This document shows positions 1-7,010 of a stretch of 10,262 nt of DNA, in pieces; positions within the stretch are counted from its first letter, which is position 1, and each line of letters opens with the position of its first letter. Both the position numbers and the translations under genes were made by a program. The notes beneath the pieces were generated by a model. The model had not been told where the DNA came from, did not search any database, and worked only from the letters and a program-made list of their open reading frames with translations. Origin of the DNA: Caldisericota bacterium (GTDB taxonomy: Bacteria > Caldisericota > Caldisericia > B22-G15); contig QMOO01000031.1 in NCBI GenBank assembly GCA_003648245.1, forward strand, positions 1-10,262, in the 5' to 3' direction.

Positions 1-2
1 AT

Positions 3-1253
3 TCAGATCCAGAGATATTTGAGGCTATTTATAAAGAGGTAAAGAGACAGCATGAAAATCTTGAACTCATAGCATCAGAAAACTTTGTAAGTCAAGCGGT
101 TTTATCAAGTTTGGGTACTCCCCTTACAAATAAGTATGCGGAGGGTTATCCCGGTAAAAGATACTATGGTGGATGCGAATTTGTTGATGTTGCTGAGGAG
201 CTGGCAAGAGAGAAAGCAAAGAAGCTTTTCGACGCAGAACACGCAAATGTTCAACCCCATTCAGGAACACAGGCCAATATGTCGGTCTATTTTGCAGTAC
301 TTGAGCCAGGAGATACAATTCTTTCAATGGAGCTTTCACATGGAGGCCATCTATCTCACGGGAGCCCAGTTTCATTTTCTGGTAAACTTTACAACATTGT
401 CTATTACGGAGTGAAAAAAGATACAGAAACCATTGATTTTGATATGGTTAGAGACCTTGCTAGAAAACACAAACCAAAACTTATAGTAACCGGGTACTCT
501 GCATATCCAAGAAAAATTGATTTTGAAAAATTCAGGGAGATAGCCGATGAGGTGGGAGCATACCTTATGGCTGATATTGCACATATTGCAGGATTAGTTG
601 CAACAGGTTTTCACCCCTCCCCGGTAGAAACAGCAGATTTTGTAACATCTACAACGCATAAAACTTTGAGAGGTCCGAGAGGAGCCTTTATTCTTACAAA
701 GGAAAAATATAAAAAAATCATAGATAAGGCTGTTTTTCCTGGAACTCAGGGTGGTCCTCTCATGCATGTGATAGCTTCAAAGGCAGTCTGTTTTAAGGAA
801 GCCATGAGTGAAGAGTTTAAAGTGTATCAGGAACAGATAGTAAAGAATGCAAGAACATTAGCTGATACTTTAAAGGAAGAAGGTGCAAGGCTTGTTTCTG
901 GAGGTACAGATAATCACTTAATGCTTGTAGATTTAAGACCCTTTAAGATAACAGGTAAAAAAGCAGAGAAGCTGCTGGGGAGTGTAAATATTACAGTAAA
1001 TAAAAACACAATACCATTTGATCCCGAAAAGCCCTTTGTGGCAAGTGGAATAAGACTTGGAACCCCCGCATTGACTACAAGAGGGATGAAAGAGGAGGAA
1101 ATGAGAGTTGTTGGGAAACTTATTGCCAGGGTATTAAAGAACCCGGAGAATGAAAGTATTCTAAATGAAGTAAAAAAAGAAGTTCTTTCTCTTTGTGAGA
1201 GATTTCCTTTATACGCTGAACTTAGAAGAGAAATGGAGGTGTATATGAAATGA
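3..1253 (+). CDS. glyA: Serine hydroxymethyltransferase, 5'-truncated by the window edge
   Basis: This enzyme is the PLP-dependent, cytosolic converter of serine plus tetrahydrofolate to glycine plus 5,10-methylene-THF, the main entry to one-carbon metabolism. The frame is open to the left edge; codons from position 3 read [16 protein letters not shown], then the family block [11 protein letters not shown], then [19 protein letters not shown]. The PLP-binding lysine is in [11 protein letters not shown], with the Lys codon at 660-662. Other SHMT blocks include [29 protein letters not shown] and GTQGGPLMH. The 416 visible residues against a usual length of about 415-430 suggest that only around ten N-terminal residues are missing. 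A TTG at 111 lies inside the conserved core and is not the start. The stop overlaps the next start by 4 nt (ATGA). Identity is secure; the true start and any promoter lie outside the window. Confidence 0.97.
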   Translation, partial: SDPEIFEAIYKEVKRQHENLELIASENFVSQAVLSSLGTPLTNKYAEGYPGKRYYGGCEFVDVAEELAREKAKKLFDAEHANVQPHSGTQANMSVYFAVLEPGDTILSMELSHGGHLSHGSPVSFSGKLYNIVYYGVKKDTETIDFDMVRDLARKHKPKLIVTGYSAYPRKIDFEKFREIADEVGAYLMADIAHIAGLVATGFHPSPVETADFVTSTTHKTLRGPRGAFILTKEKYKKIIDKAVFPGTQGGPLMHVIASKAVCFKEAMSEEFKVYQEQIVKNARTLADTLKEEGARLVSGGTDNHLMLVDLRPFKITGKKAEKLLGSVNITVNKNTIPFDPEKPFVASGIRLGTPALTTRGMKEEEMRVVGKLIARVLKNPENESILNEVKKEVLSLCERFPLYAELRREMEVYMK

Positions 1254-1681
1254 AGGTAAGAGATATTCACAGAACAATAACGATAAAGCCCCCTATTGTC
1301 TTTGAAGAGGATTCTATTGAAAGAGTGGTGGAGGTTTTACTTAAAGATCCGCGTTCAAGAAGTGTTTATATTGTGAACAAAAAGGAGGAACTCATGGGGA
1401 TAATACCAACATCCATTGTTCTTAAAACCACGCATATTTTGAAAGGTAAAAGAACTGTTGCAAAGGAAGATGCGTATGATGCTTTAAAAATATCCAAGGC
1501 CAAGATGGCTAAAGATATTATGCTTCCACCAATATATGTTCTTGAGGATGAAGATATTGTTGATGCTCTTGAGGCCATGGTGGCAGAAAAGATTGAAGAG
1601 TTACCAGTGGTTGATGAAAATAAGAAGGTTATAGGCGATTTGAACTGCATGGAAATTATAAAGAATCTATGGAGTAAATAA
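1250..1681 (+). CDS. Small protein of two CBS domains, possible regulator of the adjacent antiporter
   Basis: The product is 143 residues and consists almost entirely of a CBS pair (Bateman module). CBS1 spans about residues 4-60 and contains [19 protein letters not shown]2 spans about 85-141 and contains [17 protein letters not shown] and [19 protein letters not shown] pairs commonly bind adenine nucleotides, S-adenosylmethionine or c-di-AMP and regulate an attached or partner protein; the ligand cannot be read from this sequence. No membrane segment or catalytic domain is fused. The ATG overlaps the glyA stop, with GGAGGT at 1235-1240 nine bases upstream. The stop overlaps the antiporter ATG (TAATG), so translation is probably coupled to it. 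I infer a role in controlling the antiporter, since that protein lacks a cytosolic regulatory domain; glyA is the other possible partner. Confidence 0.88.
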   Translation: MKVRDIHRTITIKPPIVFEEDSIERVVEVLLKDPRSRSVYIVNKKEELMGIIPTSIVLKTTHILKGKRTVAKEDAYDALKISKAKMAKDIMLPPIYVLEDEDIVDALEAMVAEKIEELPVVDENKKVIGDLNCMEIIKNLWSK

Positions 1682-2877
1682 TGGATGTATTTGTATACAC
1701 ATTTCTTCTTCTTGCATCAGCCCTCTTCTTTGGTCATTTGATGATGAGGTTAAAACAACCCCAAATAGTAGGTGAGATAATAGGTGGAATAATTGTGGGT
1801 CCTGTCCTTCTCTTTATACTTCCAAGAATATTTGTTCCCGAGGGTCACGCAATATTAAGATTCTTTTCCCACGAAGAGGCAAGTGACTTAATGAAGGCTG
1901 TGATAGATTTTAGCGGTGTCTTCCTTATGCTTGGTGCAGGACTTGAAACAGATCTTTCAGATTTACTAAAGGTTGGAAAAGAAGCTATATTCACCGCAAT
2001 TTTTGGAGTAATTATACCTTTCTCTTTAGGATACTTTGTTTCTATTAAAATGCTGAATCTTTCTACCACAGCTTCACTCTATATTGCTGCATCAGTTTCA
2101 ATTACTGCAGTTGCTTTATCTGTCGCGACACTTATTCAGATTGGCAAATTAAATACAAAAGTTGGAATGACAATAATAGGAGCTGCTGTAGTTGACGATA
2201 TAATAGGCATAATTATACTTTCTGTTCTAACCAGTATAGGAAAGACAGGAGAGATACCACACGTAAGTTTTCTAATAAAACTGCTTTTTATAGCTATCCT
2301 TTTTGTTTCTCTCTCCATTATCCTTGGACCACTTCTTGGGAGATTTGTGTTCTCCAGAGTGGAGAAACTCTCTCTTAATGAAAGACTCTCTATAGTGCTG
2401 TTATGGGTGTTTATCTTTTCCATGCTTGCACACATGGCTGGACTTCATCTTATAATAGGTGCTTTCTTTGGTGGTCTCACAGTAAGGAATTTCCTGAGGA
2501 AAGGAGAGATTGAATCTATTGAAAAATGGATATGGGGCTTTTTTGCTCCCCTGTTCTTCTCATGGACAGGTTTTTCCATAGTGCTTTCAGGAGAGGCAGT
2601 AGGTCTCTCTCTTCTTGCAATAGTTGTGGTTGCCTTTGTGGGCAAAATTTTTGGAGGAGGCTTTGGAGCTTTTCTTTCAGGAATGCCATTTAAGAAATCT
2701 CTTGTGGTTGGAATAGGTATGAATGCAAGAGCGGCAGTAGAGTTAGTTGTTGCCAATATCGCTCTTAATCAGGGAATAGTAAACAGACCCATATATACCT
2801 CCATTGTATTTATGGCGATGATAACATCCATTACAACGCCTATGCTTTTAAAGACCTTTGCTGAAAAGTATGTATAA
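1681..2877 (+). CDS. CPA2-family cation/proton antiporter (Na+/H+ type), membrane domain only
   Basis: This is an integral membrane exchanger of the Na_H_Exchanger (KefB/NapA-like) family, 398 residues with about 12-13 hydrophobic helices. The N-terminal block RLKQPQIVGEIIGGIIVGP is typical of the family. The ion-binding pair is Asp172-Asp173 (AAVVDDIIG), after the broken-helix segment SITAVALSVATL. Two adjacent acidic residues are the hallmark of electrogenic NapA/NhaA-like Na+/H+ exchangers, whereas Kef K+ systems carry QD. Lys322 in VGKIFGG and the GMNARAAVEL block (Arg350, Glu354) also fit. The protein ends right after the last helix, with no TrkA-N/TrkA-C (KTN) domain, unlike KefB/KefC. 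The start ATG overlaps the CBS gene's stop; a weak GGAG at 1671-1674 suggests coupled translation. Sodium as the ion is inferred from the DD motif only. Confidence 0.93.
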   Translation: MDVFVYTFLLLASALFFGHLMMRLKQPQIVGEIIGGIIVGPVLLFILPRIFVPEGHAILRFFSHEEASDLMKAVIDFSGVFLMLGAGLETDLSDLLKVGKEAIFTAIFGVIIPFSLGYFVSIKMLNLSTTASLYIAASVSITAVALSVATLIQIGKLNTKVGMTIIGAAVVDDIIGIIILSVLTSIGKTGEIPHVSFLIKLLFIAILFVSLSIILGPLLGRFVFSRVEKLSLNERLSIVLLWVFIFSMLAHMAGLHLIIGAFFGGLTVRNFLRKGEIESIEKWIWGFFAPLFFSWTGFSIVLSGEAVGLSLLAIVVVAFVGKIFGGGFGAFLSGMPFKKSLVVGIGMNARAAVELVVANIALNQGIVNRPIYTSIVFMAMITSITTPMLLKTFAEKYV

Positions 2878-2897
2878 AAGTGATAAAATTCTTAAAA

Positions 2898-2906
2898 AAG
2901 GAGGAG
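2898..2906 (+). promoter_or_regulatory. Shine-Dalgarno site fixing the start of the Roadblock gene
   Basis: AAGGAGGAG lies with its AGGAGG core at 2899-2904, eight bases before the ATG at 2913. The same frame stays open upstream to a GTG at 2880, but that codon lies before this site and has no ribosome binding site of its own, so the ATG is the start. Confidence 0.85.
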
Positions 2907-2912
2907 ATAATA

Positions 2913-3287
2913 ATGATTGATGAAGTTGGAACAATCAAGCAAAAGCTAAGTGAACTTATGGAGAAAGATAAAACTGTTGAATCTCTCGTAGTTGTAAGTA
3001 AAGATGGGCTCCCCATTTCATCTACTCTTCCGCTTGAGGAAGAAGAAAAAACAGCAGCAGTTTCTGCATCTCTTATAATGCTTGGAGAGAAAGCAATAGA
3101 GGATTTTAAGAGGGGAACACTTGAAGAAATTATCACAAGAGGCACTGAGGGTTACATAATTATAGTAAGCCTTAATCAGTCCTCTGCCCTTCTTGCCGTA
3201 TTAAACAAAGAGGCTAAACTTGGTCTTATAAGACTTGAGTTGAAAGCTCTTTCAAAATCTATAATGGATATCCTCGGGGGTTTTTAA
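2913..3287 (+). CDS. Roadblock/LC7 domain protein (MglB-like fold)
   Basis: The product is a 124-residue cytosolic protein with the Roadblock/LC7 pattern. It has an N-terminal helix (IKQKLSELMEK), strand-turn-strand ESLVVVSKDGLPISSTL at about 23-39, a central helix (EKTAAVSASLIMLGEKAIEDF), then strands EEIITRGTEGYIIIVSL and SALLAVLNKEAKLGLIRLEL, and a C-terminal helix. Such proteins in bacteria and archaea are dimeric scaffolds or regulators of small Ras-like GTPases, as MglB is for MglA; no GTPase gene is visible here. It follows the antiporter after a 35-nt gap and has a strong ribosome site of its own, so it is probably in the same operon but translated independently. Its stop directly abuts the stop of the convergent dehydrogenase gene. 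The fold assignment is good; the biological role is unknown. Confidence 0.82.
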   Translation: MIDEVGTIKQKLSELMEKDKTVESLVVVSKDGLPISSTLPLEEEEKTAAVSASLIMLGEKAIEDFKRGTLEEIITRGTEGYIIIVSLNQSSALLAVLNKEAKLGLIRLELKALSKSIMDILGGF

Positions 3288-4268
3288 CTACATAGTAAAA
3301 TGCGGTAGAGGAAGGTCTCTTGTTGAGTGAAGTCCGGGAGGTAGTTTCATAAGCCCCGGAATGTAGTTTATTATTACAGTGGATGTTCCTATATCTCCGT
3401 GAACACCTCCATCAATTTTAAGATCGATATCTGGAATTCCTTTTATTCTTATTCTGTCAAAGGATTCTTTTTCTCCAACAGCCATTCTTAAGATAAGTTT
3501 TATCTCTCTTCCATCTTCAGAAATCCCTTTTGCAACTTGATGTTGTCCTCTTACAGATCCCTTCTTTATTTTAAGGTACTCTGTTTCAAAATCCTCTTCA
3601 GCAATTACAGGCTCAAGACTGTTTTCTATATCCTTAATTTTCCAGCCTAGAGAGTCAAAAATATAGGTTAGTGATTCAGGTAGCCCTATATGTCCAAGCT
3701 TTCCATCCTTCTTTAATGTATCAAATTCTTCTTTTGACAAAGATGCTCCTACTTTTAATTGAAGCTGTTTTCTTCTTTTTGAAGCGTCAAGATACCTTTC
3801 TGCAGTAATTTTTTCTATATCTCTTGAAACGGTGGTTATAAAAGAGACAAGGGTATCAAGTACAAAACCAGGATTTATACCAGCGCCAAGAATACTAACT
3901 CCGTTCTCTTTTGCTATTTTGTCCAGCATTTCCGCTTCTTTTTTGTGAAAATGAAAAGGATAGAAGAGCTCCTCGCATGTGGATATAACACTAAAACCAG
4001 CCTCCATTATTTCTTTAAATTGTGGGAGGGTTGTTTTTAAGAAAGAGGAGGTGGAGTGAACAACCACATCAGCTTCTTCAATCTTTTTTATACTATCCAC
4101 CACATTTACCCCTAACTTCTCTTCACCAATTAATTCACCGAGATCTTTTCCTATAATGTCTGGATTTACATCCACTCCACCAGCAATTTTAAAACTCCTT
4201 TTTAAAAGAGCTGTTTTAAGTATCTCTCTTCCAATAGTTCCAAGACCGAAAAATACAAGTTTATACAT
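3288..4268 (-). CDS. NAD(P)-dependent dehydrogenase, DapB-like / 2,4-diaminopentanoate dehydrogenase type
   Basis: The 326-residue product starts with a Rossmann dinucleotide-binding site, LVFFGLGTIGREILKTAL (GxGxxG at 8-13), followed by the strand AGGVDVNPDIIGKDLG and the post-Rossmann stretch ADVVVHSTSS. The second half carries GAGINPGFVLD (128-138), RRKQLQLKVGASLS, GHIGLPESL and a C-terminal GGVHGDIGTSTVIINYIPG plus LPPGLHSTRDLPLP. The C-terminal N-IP-G...PGL-T..DLP pattern is what I recall for 2,4-diaminopentanoate dehydrogenase (ornithine fermentation). The catalytic His-His motif of true dihydrodipicolinate reductase is absent, so DapB is unlikely. It is the last gene of the TAXI-TRAP operon, overlapping the permease end by 8 nt, with AAGGAG (complement of 4276-4281) seven bases before its ATG. 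A role in oxidising or reductively aminating the transported compound is inferred; the substrate is unknown. Confidence 0.8.
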   Translation of the reverse strand: MYKLVFFGLGTIGREILKTALLKRSFKIAGGVDVNPDIIGKDLGELIGEEKLGVNVVDSIKKIEEADVVVHSTSSFLKTTLPQFKEIMEAGFSVISTCEELFYPFHFHKKEAEMLDKIAKENGVSILGAGINPGFVLDTLVSFITTVSRDIEKITAERYLDASKRRKQLQLKVGASLSKEEFDTLKKDGKLGHIGLPESLTYIFDSLGWKIKDIENSLEPVIAEEDFETEYLKIKKGSVRGQHQVAKGISEDGREIKLILRMAVGEKESFDRIRIKGIPDIDLKIDGGVHGDIGTSTVIINYIPGLMKLPPGLHSTRDLPLPHFTM

Positions 4269-6504
4269 TATCTTTCTCCTTTTTTCTTAAACTCTGAAGA
4301 TAGTATATAGCTATGGCAATTAAAACACCTATTATGTCGGTTTTGAATCCAGGAATTATCAGTAAAACTGCTGATATAAATAGTACTATTCTTTCATAGT
4401 ATTTTAGCTGAGTTGATAGAAAACCTATGGTTGAGGCAGCAAGTACAATCACTCCTATGAATGCTGTGACTATTGCAAGTATGGCAGGTAGTAACTGGAA
4501 GTTTACGCCAAGAAGTATTGGATTGTAGGCAAACACAAAAGGCACTAAGTATCCTGCCAGAGCAATTTTAAAAGAAGTAAAGCCGGTTTTAAACGGATCT
4601 GAACCTGCTATTCCACTTCCTGCATAGGATGCAAGTGCCACAGGAGGTGTAATATCTGCAAGAATTCCATAATAGAAAACAAACATATGTGCTATAAGCA
4701 TTGCCATTCTTGGCTCATAATGTGTAAGGAATGGTGCAAGAGCTGGCGCCGTTATAATAGCCATAAGTATATAAGTTCCAGTGGTTGGGATACCCATGCC
4801 AAGAATTATGCATGAAATCATAGTAAATAGAAGTGTAAGTGCCATAGCATTTGGAAGCATTAAGAAGGAGGCAACTGCACCAATAACCCTGTTTATAGCA
4901 TTTGTTACACTTGTAGCAAGGGATACAACGGCGTTTGCAAATTTAAGAGCAAGTCCAGTCAGTGTTGACATCCCTGCTATATAACCTGCAGTGGCACATG
5001 CTGCAACTACTGGTAGGGCATTGTATGCACCGTTTTCAAAACCATCCACCACTATGAATGCTGTATCCTTAAGAACTATACCAATTTTTTTAAGTCCATC
5101 ATTTACAGGATTTGTTACTTCTGGTGGTGACTTCCATATGTAAAAAATAAGCCCGAGAATTGATGATAGAGTTCCTGAAAGGAGTGTAGCAATTAATATA
5201 TGAAGATTTATAGATGGATGGAATATTAGAAGGAAGAAGAAAGCTATGGGAATGTATATTGATATGTATAAGAATAAATCTTTAATTCTCTCCGCATACC
5301 TTTTTGTAAGTAATTTTGCTATATCTCCAAGGAAACTTACAAGGATTGTTGCAACAACTGTGGAGAAAGCTGCATCCTGGACACTGAATCCCATGATAAG
5401 TTTATAAAGGAGAATTATAAGTGGCGTTAAAAGGTATCCCTTTTCCTGCAATAGTTCCTTAAGATTTGGGACCTCCTCTTTCCTTAGTCCCCTTAAACCC
5501 AAACTCCTTGCCTCAAAATGGACTGAGAAGAAAACTCCAGAGTAGTAAAGTAAAGATGGGATTATTGCTGCTGCTACAATCCTCAAATAAGGAACACCTA
5601 TAAACTCTGACATTATGAATGCTGCTGCTCCCATAATAGGTGGCATGAGTTGTCCACCAGTAGAAGCAGCTGCTTCTACTGCTCCAGCAAAGTATGGTCT
5701 GTATCCAGTTTTTTTCATTAATGGAATTGTAAAAGAACCTGTTGTGACAACATTTGCTACAGAACTTCCGCTTACTGTTCCCATAAGACCGCTGGATATA
5801 ACTGCAACTTTGGCAGGGCCTCCAACTGCTCTTCCAGTTATTGCCCTTGCAATGTCTATAAATAATCCACCAAGCCCTGTTTTTTCTGATAATGCACCAA
5901 ATAAAAGAAAGGCATAGACAAATTTTGTAGATACAGATATAGGTACTCCAAATATTCCGTCAAGGGTATAGAATAGATGGTCAACAACGCGGGTAAATGG
6001 ATACCCTCTGTGGGCAAAGAATCCTGGGATATATCTACCAAAGAGTGCATAGAGAATAAAAAGTGTGGCAATGAGAGGCAGAGGAATTCCTGTTATTCTT
6101 CGTGCTCCCTCAAGAACAAGGATAACAGCAAGACTTGCGACAATAAGATCAAGGGTTGTTGGTAAGCCAGCCCTTAGAACAAGTTGTTTATAAAAAATTA
6201 CAGGATATAAAAACACAAGAACAATAAGAATTGAGAGTATTATGTCATAGAAGGGAATAGTATCCTTTCTTGCCTTTCTGAAAGGTGGAACAATGAGAAA
6301 TATTAAAAGCATTGCAAAACCTACATGTATCGGCCTCTGAATCTGTGGTGGAAAAAGACCAAATCCTATTGTGTAGAATTGAAAAGCAGAGAAGGCTATG
6401 GCTATTAATTTGACGATAAGATAGACTATTCCTTTTAATTTTCTTCTTCTAGCACTTACCTCATATTTTTCAAGAAGCTCTTCAGTTTTTTCCTCATCCA
6501 CCAT
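4261..6504 (-). CDS. TRAP transporter fused permease, 4TM/12TM (TAXI type)
   Basis: This 747-residue membrane protein fuses the small (DctQ-like) and large (DctM-like) TRAP subunits; it drives uptake of the substrate delivered by the TAXI receptor with an ion gradient. A charged N-terminus is followed by about four helices up to residue 160, then the large domain. Signature blocks are GLGGLFIDIARAITGRAVGG, GTVSGSSVANVVTTG (242-256), EAAASTGGQLMPPIMG (277-292), GMGIPTTGTY (569-578) and ADITPPVALASYAGSGIAG (616-634). The repeated GSSVANV and IPTTGTY elements mark the two inverted scaffold halves. The length fits the fused TAXI permeases. The start ATG has AGGAGG (complement of 6510-6515) five bases upstream, inside the end of the DUF1850 gene and only 2 nt after its stop, so the two are translationally coupled. 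A 24-bp perfect palindrome lies in the EAAAST codons. Confidence 0.96.
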   Translation of the reverse strand: MVDEEKTEELLEKYEVSARRRKLKGIVYLIVKLIAIAFSAFQFYTIGFGLFPPQIQRPIHVGFAMLLIFLIVPPFRKARKDTIPFYDIILSILIVLVFLYPVIFYKQLVLRAGLPTTLDLIVASLAVILVLEGARRITGIPLPLIATLFILYALFGRYIPGFFAHRGYPFTRVVDHLFYTLDGIFGVPISVSTKFVYAFLLFGALSEKTGLGGLFIDIARAITGRAVGGPAKVAVISSGLMGTVSGSSVANVVTTGSFTIPLMKKTGYRPYFAGAVEAAASTGGQLMPPIMGAAAFIMSEFIGVPYLRIVAAAIIPSLLYYSGVFFSVHFEARSLGLRGLRKEEVPNLKELLQEKGYLLTPLIILLYKLIMGFSVQDAAFSTVVATILVSFLGDIAKLLTKRYAERIKDLFLYISIYIPIAFFFLLIFHPSINLHILIATLLSGTLSSILGLIFYIWKSPPEVTNPVNDGLKKIGIVLKDTAFIVVDGFENGAYNALPVVAACATAGYIAGMSTLTGLALKFANAVVSLATSVTNAINRVIGAVASFLMLPNAMALTLLFTMISCIILGMGIPTTGTYILMAIITAPALAPFLTHYEPRMAMLIAHMFVFYYGILADITPPVALASYAGSGIAGSDPFKTGFTSFKIALAGYLVPFVFAYNPILLGVNFQLLPAILAIVTAFIGVIVLAASTIGFLSTQLKYYERIVLFISAVLLIIPGFKTDIIGVLIAIAIYYLQSLRKKEKDNV
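5658..5681. repeat. 24-bp perfect palindrome inside the permease gene
   Basis: The half-site CAGTAGAAGCAG (5658-5669) is followed at once by its exact reverse complement (5670-5681). It falls on the codons for AVEAAAST in the TRAP permease, a conserved family segment. It may be chance helped by the GCA/GCT alanine run, or an mRNA hairpin or a binding site; there is no evidence for a function. Confidence 0.6.
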
Positions 6505-6506
6505 AA

Positions 6507-6968
6507 TTACCTCCTGAGGGTTATAATAACTCTTCTTGTACCAAACATCCTGGAAAGGTTATACTCCCTTCCCTTTATATGTAGTTTGAAATCCCACTCC
6601 TTTACAACACCATAATTTATCTCTTTAAAAACTCTGTTCATGTTAACTAATTTAAATTTGTCTTTTTCTATAATGAGTTTCTCGTCACCCTCTGTTTCAG
6701 TGGGAAGTCCAGCACTGGAATACGAAAAATCTGTTTCGTAGAGTATTATACTGTCATCTTCAATTCTGTAATACTCATAAACTGGAGAGAGAGAAACTGA
6801 GTGGATAAAACTTATTTCAAAGGTATCTTTATTCTTAACACTGAAAGATAGAAGTGTTTTACCTGTTTCTCCATCTATTATCAATAGATTTTTATGAAAT
6901 TTATAAAATGAAAAATAAATACCTACAATTAATAAAACCACTATTAAAAGAGTTGATTTTAATTTCAT
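6507..6968 (-). CDS. DUF1850 protein, putative accessory component of the TAXI-TRAP transporter
   Basis: The product is 153 residues. A single N-terminal hydrophobic helix (about residues 5-22, after MKLK) acts as a signal anchor, leaving a small extracytoplasmic beta-rich domain. The domain carries the blocks I associate with DUF1850: TFEISFIHSVSLSPVYEYY (FIHSV 54-58, SPV 61-63), an aromatic-rich strand with YETDFSYSSAGLPTETEGDE, and the NMNRVF segment. DUF1850 genes are known neighbours of TAXI receptors and fused permeases, as here, but their molecular role is not established. The gene stops 2 nt before the permease start. Its ATG lies 2 nt after the T-run of a terminator-like hairpin and has no Shine-Dalgarno sequence within 20 nt, so expression is probably low or initiates unusually. 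Other start codons inside the helix have no better site. Confidence 0.82.
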   Translation of the reverse strand: MKLKSTLLIVVLLIVGIYFSFYKFHKNLLIIDGETGKTLLSFSVKNKDTFEISFIHSVSLSPVYEYYRIEDDSIILYETDFSYSSAGLPTETEGDEKLIIEKDKFKLVNMNRVFKEINYGVVKEWDFKLHIKGREYNLSRMFGTRRVIITLRR

Positions 6969-6970
6969 TT

Positions 6971-6998
6971 AAAAAGAAGGGGTGAAATTCACCCCTTC
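6971..6998 (-). terminator. Rho-independent terminator or attenuator after the TAXI receptor gene
   Basis: On the minus strand GAAGGGGTG pairs with CACCCCTTC, a 9-bp stem with a 5-base loop; the inverted repeat itself is 11 bp with a 1-nt centre. Five T follow at once, then AAATG, the DUF1850 start. The hairpin begins 12 nt after the receptor stop. The stem is perfect but the T-run is short, so partial read-through is likely; it would favour receptor over permease expression. No other promoter is visible before DUF1850. Confidence 0.85.
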
Positions 6999-7010
6999 AG
7001 GTTAAGCATA

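Noticed and set aside
111..1253. TTG at 111 as the glyA start
   Set aside because: The frame is open upstream and encodes the conserved SHMT block [11 protein letters not shown], so the gene begins before the window.
2136..2756. Two open frames of about 100 residues on the minus strand opposite the antiporter
   Set aside because: They are antisense shadows of a conserved membrane protein, with low-complexity composition and no translation signals.
2858..2889. Possible internal promoter before the Roadblock gene (TTGCTG ... TAAAAT)
   Set aside because: The -35 match is poor and the spacing is about 20 bp; AT-rich sequence gives such matches easily.
2880..2912. GTG at 2880 as the start of the Roadblock gene
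   Set aside because: It lies upstream of a strong AAGGAGGAG that is correctly spaced for the ATG at 2913, and the extra 11 residues do not fit the fold.
3333..3360. TCCGGG...CCCGGA inverted repeat as a terminator
   Set aside because: It is a 6-bp stem with a 16-nt loop inside the dehydrogenase coding region and has no T-run on either side.
3288..4268. Naming this gene dapB (dihydrodipicolinate reductase)
   Set aside because: Only the Rossmann half resembles DapB; the His-His catalytic signature is absent, the protein is longer, and the C-terminal half fits the diaminopentanoate dehydrogenase type.
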